From positions 1-64,000 of the forward strand of contig NZ_JAIVAH010000024.1 in the NCBI RefSeq assembly GCF_020171745.1: DNA of 64,000 nucleotides, read 5' to 3'. Numbering within the stretch: position 1 is the first letter of the stretch; the number at the start of each line of letters is the position of its first letter. The DNA comes from Prescottella equi. GTDB lineage: Bacteria > Actinomycetota > Actinomycetes > Mycobacteriales > Mycobacteriaceae. This document shows, piece by piece, positions 61,876-64,000 of this stretch. The translations under genes were made by a program, and so were the position numbers. The notes below the pieces were generated by a model, which saw only the letters and a list, made by a program, of their open reading frames with translations, ran no database searches and was not told the DNA's origin.

Positions 61876-61950
61876 TGGTGCGCGATACTGGGATTGAACC
61901 AGTGACCTCTTCCGTGTCAGGGAAGCGCTCTCCCGCTGAGCTAATCGCGC
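61876..61950 (-). tRNA. tRNA-Val (GAC), copy 2 of the operon
   Basis: A 75-base cloverleaf with acceptor GCGCGAT/ATCGCGC, anticodon loop CTGACAC (anticodon GAC), TTCAATC in the T loop and an encoded CCA end. The sequence is identical to the tRNA at 62131-62205. Confidence 0.97.
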
Positions 61951-62009
61951 GGGACTTGATCGAAGGCCCCGAGTGATCGGGACCCTCCGACCGGCCCGGG
62001 GGCCGATCT

Positions 62010-62085
62010 TGGAGCGGATGACGGGATTCGAACCCGCGACCCTCACCTTGGCAAGGTGATGCGCTACCAGCTGCGCTACATCCGC
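62010..62085 (-). tRNA. tRNA-Gly (GCC), copy 2, CCA encoded
   Basis: A 76-base cloverleaf with acceptor GCGGATG/CATCCGC, anticodon loop TTGCCAA (anticodon GCC) and T loop TTCGAAT. The CCA end is encoded, unlike in the otherwise identical copy at 62303-62375. Confidence 0.97.
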
Positions 62086-62130
62086 ATGTTGTAACACTCA
62101 AGTTCCTCAGCAGCATACTGCCTCGAAACT

Positions 62131-62205
62131 TGGTGCGCGATACTGGGATTGAACCAGTGACCTCTTCCGTGTCAGGGAAGCGCTCTCCCGCTGAGCTAAT
62201 CGCGC
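62131..62205 (-). tRNA. tRNA-Val (GAC), copy 1
   Basis: The same 75-base sequence as at 61876-61950, with anticodon GAC and encoded CCA. Its 5' end is separated from the 3' end of tRNA-Cys by a single base. Confidence 0.97.
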
Positions 62206-62206
62206 G

Positions 62207-62277
62207 AGGTGGAGACGGGAATCGAACCCGTGTGCACGGCTTTGCAGGCCGTTGCCTCACCACTCGGCCACTCCACC
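62207..62277 (-). tRNA. tRNA-Cys (GCA)
   Basis: A 71-base cloverleaf with acceptor GGTGGAG/CTCCACC, anticodon loop CTGCAAA (anticodon GCA), discriminator U as usual for tRNA-Cys, and no encoded CCA. Confidence 0.97.
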
Positions 62278-62302
62278 ATAAAAGGTCGAGTCCAACCTCT
62301 CG

Positions 62303-62375
62303 AGCGGATGACGGGATTCGAACCCGCGACCCTCACCTTGGCAAGGTGATGCGCTACCAGCTGCGCTACATCCGC
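62303..62375 (-). tRNA. tRNA-Gly (GCC), copy 1, first gene of the operon
   Basis: A 73-base cloverleaf with anticodon GCC, identical in body to 62010-62085 but without an encoded CCA. It is the promoter-proximal tRNA of the Gly-Cys-Val-Gly-Val operon. Confidence 0.97.
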
Positions 62376-63018
62376 ATTTCGCTCCGGTGGGGCGTTTCGG
62401 CCTCTCCGGTGCTGCTCCGGTTCGGCGTTTCCGCTTTCCCGGTGCGGTGAGAACATTAGCGGACCATTTGAGAAAGGCACAAATCGCGAGGTCAGAGCGG
62501 AAAACGGGGATCTTCAGGGCTCTGCGCGAGGGTGTTTCCGCGATGGATCTGAGCGATAACCGACCTGTCGCGTCGAAATCCGCCCTCCACGGCTTCCGGA
62601 GGGCCCTCCTGGCGGAACTCCGCGGGAGTCCAGGGGCGAGGTGCTGCCGGGAGACGGGTCGCGGGGAGCGAGCGTCGGCCGGCTTCTCGAAGGCGCCCCA
62701 CTCGAGGCGTTCCACTTCCAGGGACCGACGAGTCGTCCCGTCAAGCGGGGCGGCCTGGCGTCCTCGGTGAATCCCGCGGGTGCGCTCCGCCCGGGAAATG
62801 GGGGGGCAGGAGGTGCCCGGAGTTCCCCCTGCACGTGCGCGTGTACGTGTGCGGGCGTGCGTGAGGAGTGCCGCGTGAGGTGTCGAGGCCGGCTTCCGGC
62901 CGGGCGGGCAGCGGCCGCCCTGGCGCCGTCGAAATGAATGACAACCAGGTGATTCGTGTTCGGCGCGAGTGCGTGTTAGTGTTTCGTCTCGTTCGACCGC
63001 GAGCATTCGGCGCGGTTC
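62376..63018. promoter_or_regulatory. 643-base region between the tRNA operon and the divergent tRNA-Val
   Basis: A minus-strand promoter for the tRNA operon is visible: TTGTGC (62482-62477) and TAATGT (62458-62453) with 18-base spacing. Imperfect direct repeats of the form TCCGGT-N4-GCGTTTC lie at about 62390-62435. From about 62500 to 62940 I see only GC-rich sequence with no credible gene. Near 62960-63000 a promoter for tRNA-Val (CAC) is expected (possible -10 at GTTAGTGT). Confidence 0.45.
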
Positions 63019-63090
63019 GGTCCCGTGGCTCAGTGGAAGAGCGTCCCGTTCACACCGGGAAGGTCGCTGGTTCGATCCCAGCCGGGACCA
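63019..63090 (+). tRNA. tRNA-Val (CAC)
   Basis: A 72-base cloverleaf with acceptor GGTCCCG/CGGGACC, anticodon loop TTCACAC (anticodon CAC), T loop TTCGATC and no encoded CCA. It is transcribed away from the tRNA operon and ends at the hairpin 63096-63130. Confidence 0.97.
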
Positions 63091-63095
63091 CAGAA

Positions 63096-63130
63096 GAAAG
63101 GCCCCGTCCGCATTGCGGACGGGGCCTTTC
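63096..63130. terminator. Terminator between tRNA-Val (CAC) and the SIMPL gene
   Basis: A 16-base perfect stem (63096-63111 with 63115-63130) with a three-base ATT loop and GAAAG/CTTTC ends. It is placed to serve tRNA-Val on the plus strand and the converging SIMPL gene on the minus strand. Confidence 0.85.
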
Positions 63131-63171
63131 TCGTTCCCGCGGCTCGTTGCAGGTCCGAGCGCGTGCGGGGA

Positions 63172-63900
63172 TCAGTCGATGTCGTAGGTCACCGCGACGT
63201 TCACGGTCAGTTCCTGCGAGCCCGCCTCGAGCGGTACGGCATCGAACGCCATGGCGTTGGGGCTGCGCATCATGTTCGGGTTCTGCGCACCCTGTGCCTG
63301 CGGCGGTACCTCGACGATCGAGCGCACCTTCCCGAGTTTCACGCCGGCCGCGTCCGCCATTTGCCGAGCCTGGTCCTGGGCCTGCTGGACCGCCCGACCG
63401 CGCGCCTCGGCACGCAGGTCGCCGTCGTCGGAGATGGAGAAGCTCGTCTGCTGCACCCGAATGGCGTCGCCGGTGGCGGCGGCGGCCGCGTCGATGACCG
63501 CGCCGGCCTGGGATATGTCGTGCAGCGTCGCGGTCACCTGGTTGGAGACCTGATAGCCGTTGATCCTGCCGCTCTGTTCCCAGGTTGGATTGACCGACAG
63601 TTCGCTGGTCCGGATGTCCTCGGCGGCGACACCCTTGCTCTTCAGGGTGTCGATCAGGGCGGTGGCCGTCTGCGAGTTGTCCTGCAGCGCGGCCTGCGCT
63701 TCGGGCGCCTGGGTCTGCACGCCGAGGACGACCGTCAGGGTGTCGGGAGTGCCCGTGACCTTGCCGGTGCCCTGGGAGCTGATCCCCGTCGGTTGGCCGC
63801 CCGAGGCGTCGGGCGATCCTGAGCCGCAGGCGGTCAGGACCAGCAGGCCGCCGGCCGCGGCGGCTGTCGCGATGGCGCGTTTCGTCTTGATCGTTGGCAT
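63172..63900 (-). CDS. SIMPL domain (DUF541) lipoprotein
   Basis: A 242-residue exported protein. The signal peptide ends in the lipobox LTAC (Cys25). The SIMPL/DUF541 domain fills the rest: GISSQGTGKVTGTPDTLTV, SELSVNPTWEQSGRINGYQ, DQARQMADAAGVKLGKVRSI, and a final QELTVNVAVTYDID. Such proteins sit in the envelope and their function is poorly known. It starts at ATG 63900; the sequence after it holds no gene up to the window end. Confidence 0.88.
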   Translation of the reverse strand: MPTIKTKRAIATAAAAGGLLVLTACGSGSPDASGGQPTGISSQGTGKVTGTPDTLTVVLGVQTQAPEAQAALQDNSQTATALIDTLKSKGVAAEDIRTSELSVNPTWEQSGRINGYQVSNQVTATLHDISQAGAVIDAAAAATGDAIRVQQTSFSISDDGDLRAEARGRAVQQAQDQARQMADAAGVKLGKVRSIVEVPPQAQGAQNPNMMRSPNAMAFDAVPLEAGSQELTVNVAVTYDID

Positions 63901-64000
63901 CGGCTCACTATTGCCGAACGGGCATGCCGGGGAGTCCGCTTCGCCCGAATCACCGCGCCGGCAGGCGTACGAGCGTCGGTACGCTCGAAGTACGCCGGTG

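Noticed and set aside
1-64000. Search by eye for transposases, integrases, phage genes, restriction or toxin-antitoxin systems, riboswitches and CRISPR arrays
   Set aside because: None seen. Accessory genes are present but without mobility genes in this window.

Overview
The window is chromosomal DNA of a high-GC mycolic-acid actinobacterium, most likely Rhodococcus or a close Nocardiaceae relative. This rests on base composition, frequent GTG starts, and the genes themselves: the arabinan transferase AftC, the envelope protein Cei, MmpL and WS/DGAT families, a mycobacterial-type SigA, and the actinobacterial heme route HemE-CgoX-HemQ. From memory of the Mycobacterium tuberculosis map, many genes follow, in inverted orientation, the Rv2703 (sigA) to Rv2669 order: sigA, ppgK, suhB, cei, DUF4193, DUF3093, dut, DUF3710, an alpha/beta hydrolase, an OB-fold protein, DUF3159, ceoC, ceoB, an APC permease, a TRAM methyltransferase, dxs, rnd, DUF3000, hemE, hemY/cgoX, hemQ, msrB, aftC, a hydrolase, a RibD-like reductase, a ZapE-like ATPase and a GNAT. 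Species cannot be fixed from sequence reading alone.

Layout. 0-5 kb: an amidase remnant, a DUF7455 zinc protein, DUF952, a two-gene cation/proton antiporter, then sigA and ppgK. 5-16.4 kb: conserved housekeeping block (suhB, cei, dut, potassium-uptake regulators ceoB/ceoC, APC permease, RNA methyltransferase). 16.4-23.4 kb: an accessory insert with a MarR-MFS efflux operon, a Drr-like ABC exporter, a GT2 enzyme and a glutaminase-STAS-cNMP fusion. 23.5-25.5 kb: dxs. 25.5-34.7 kb: accessory lipid, iron and envelope genes (oleate hydratase, pentapeptide protein, sugar transporter, siderophore-binding lipoprotein behind an IdeR-like box, a lipase-fold protein lacking its serine, a 30-residue peptide, MmpL). 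34.7-43.3 kb: lipid metabolism (fadB, fadA, a WS/DGAT acyltransferase and a LipQ-like esterase around a KstR-like box) with rnd. 43.3-47.1 kb: DUF3000 and the heme operon. 47.1-53.2 kb: small secreted proteins with a decayed paralogue, a molybdopterin reductase, and two regulator-membrane protein pairs (GntR/YtrA and PadR). 53.2-61.7 kb: msrB, aftC, hydrolase, RibD-like reductase, zapE, GNAT, MFS, beta-glucosidase. 61.8-63.1 kb: a five-tRNA operon (Gly-Cys-Val-Gly-Val) and a divergent tRNA-Val. End: a SIMPL-domain lipoprotein.

Functional themes are lipid handling (OhyA, FadAB, WS/DGAT, esterases, MmpL), envelope construction (AftC, Cei, GT2), cofactors and isoprenoids (heme, DXS, RibD-like) and ion/redox homeostasis (CeoBC, antiporter, MsrB). 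Genes are tightly packed. Several convergent pairs overlap at their 3' ends, and several terminator hairpins lie inside coding sequence. I saw no insertion sequence, prophage or CRISPR array. I found no convincing wholly new multi-gene system. The best leads are the KstR-like and IdeR-like operators, two hydrolase-fold proteins lacking the nucleophile serine, the 30-residue peptide, and the repeat-flanked remnant of a secreted-protein gene.
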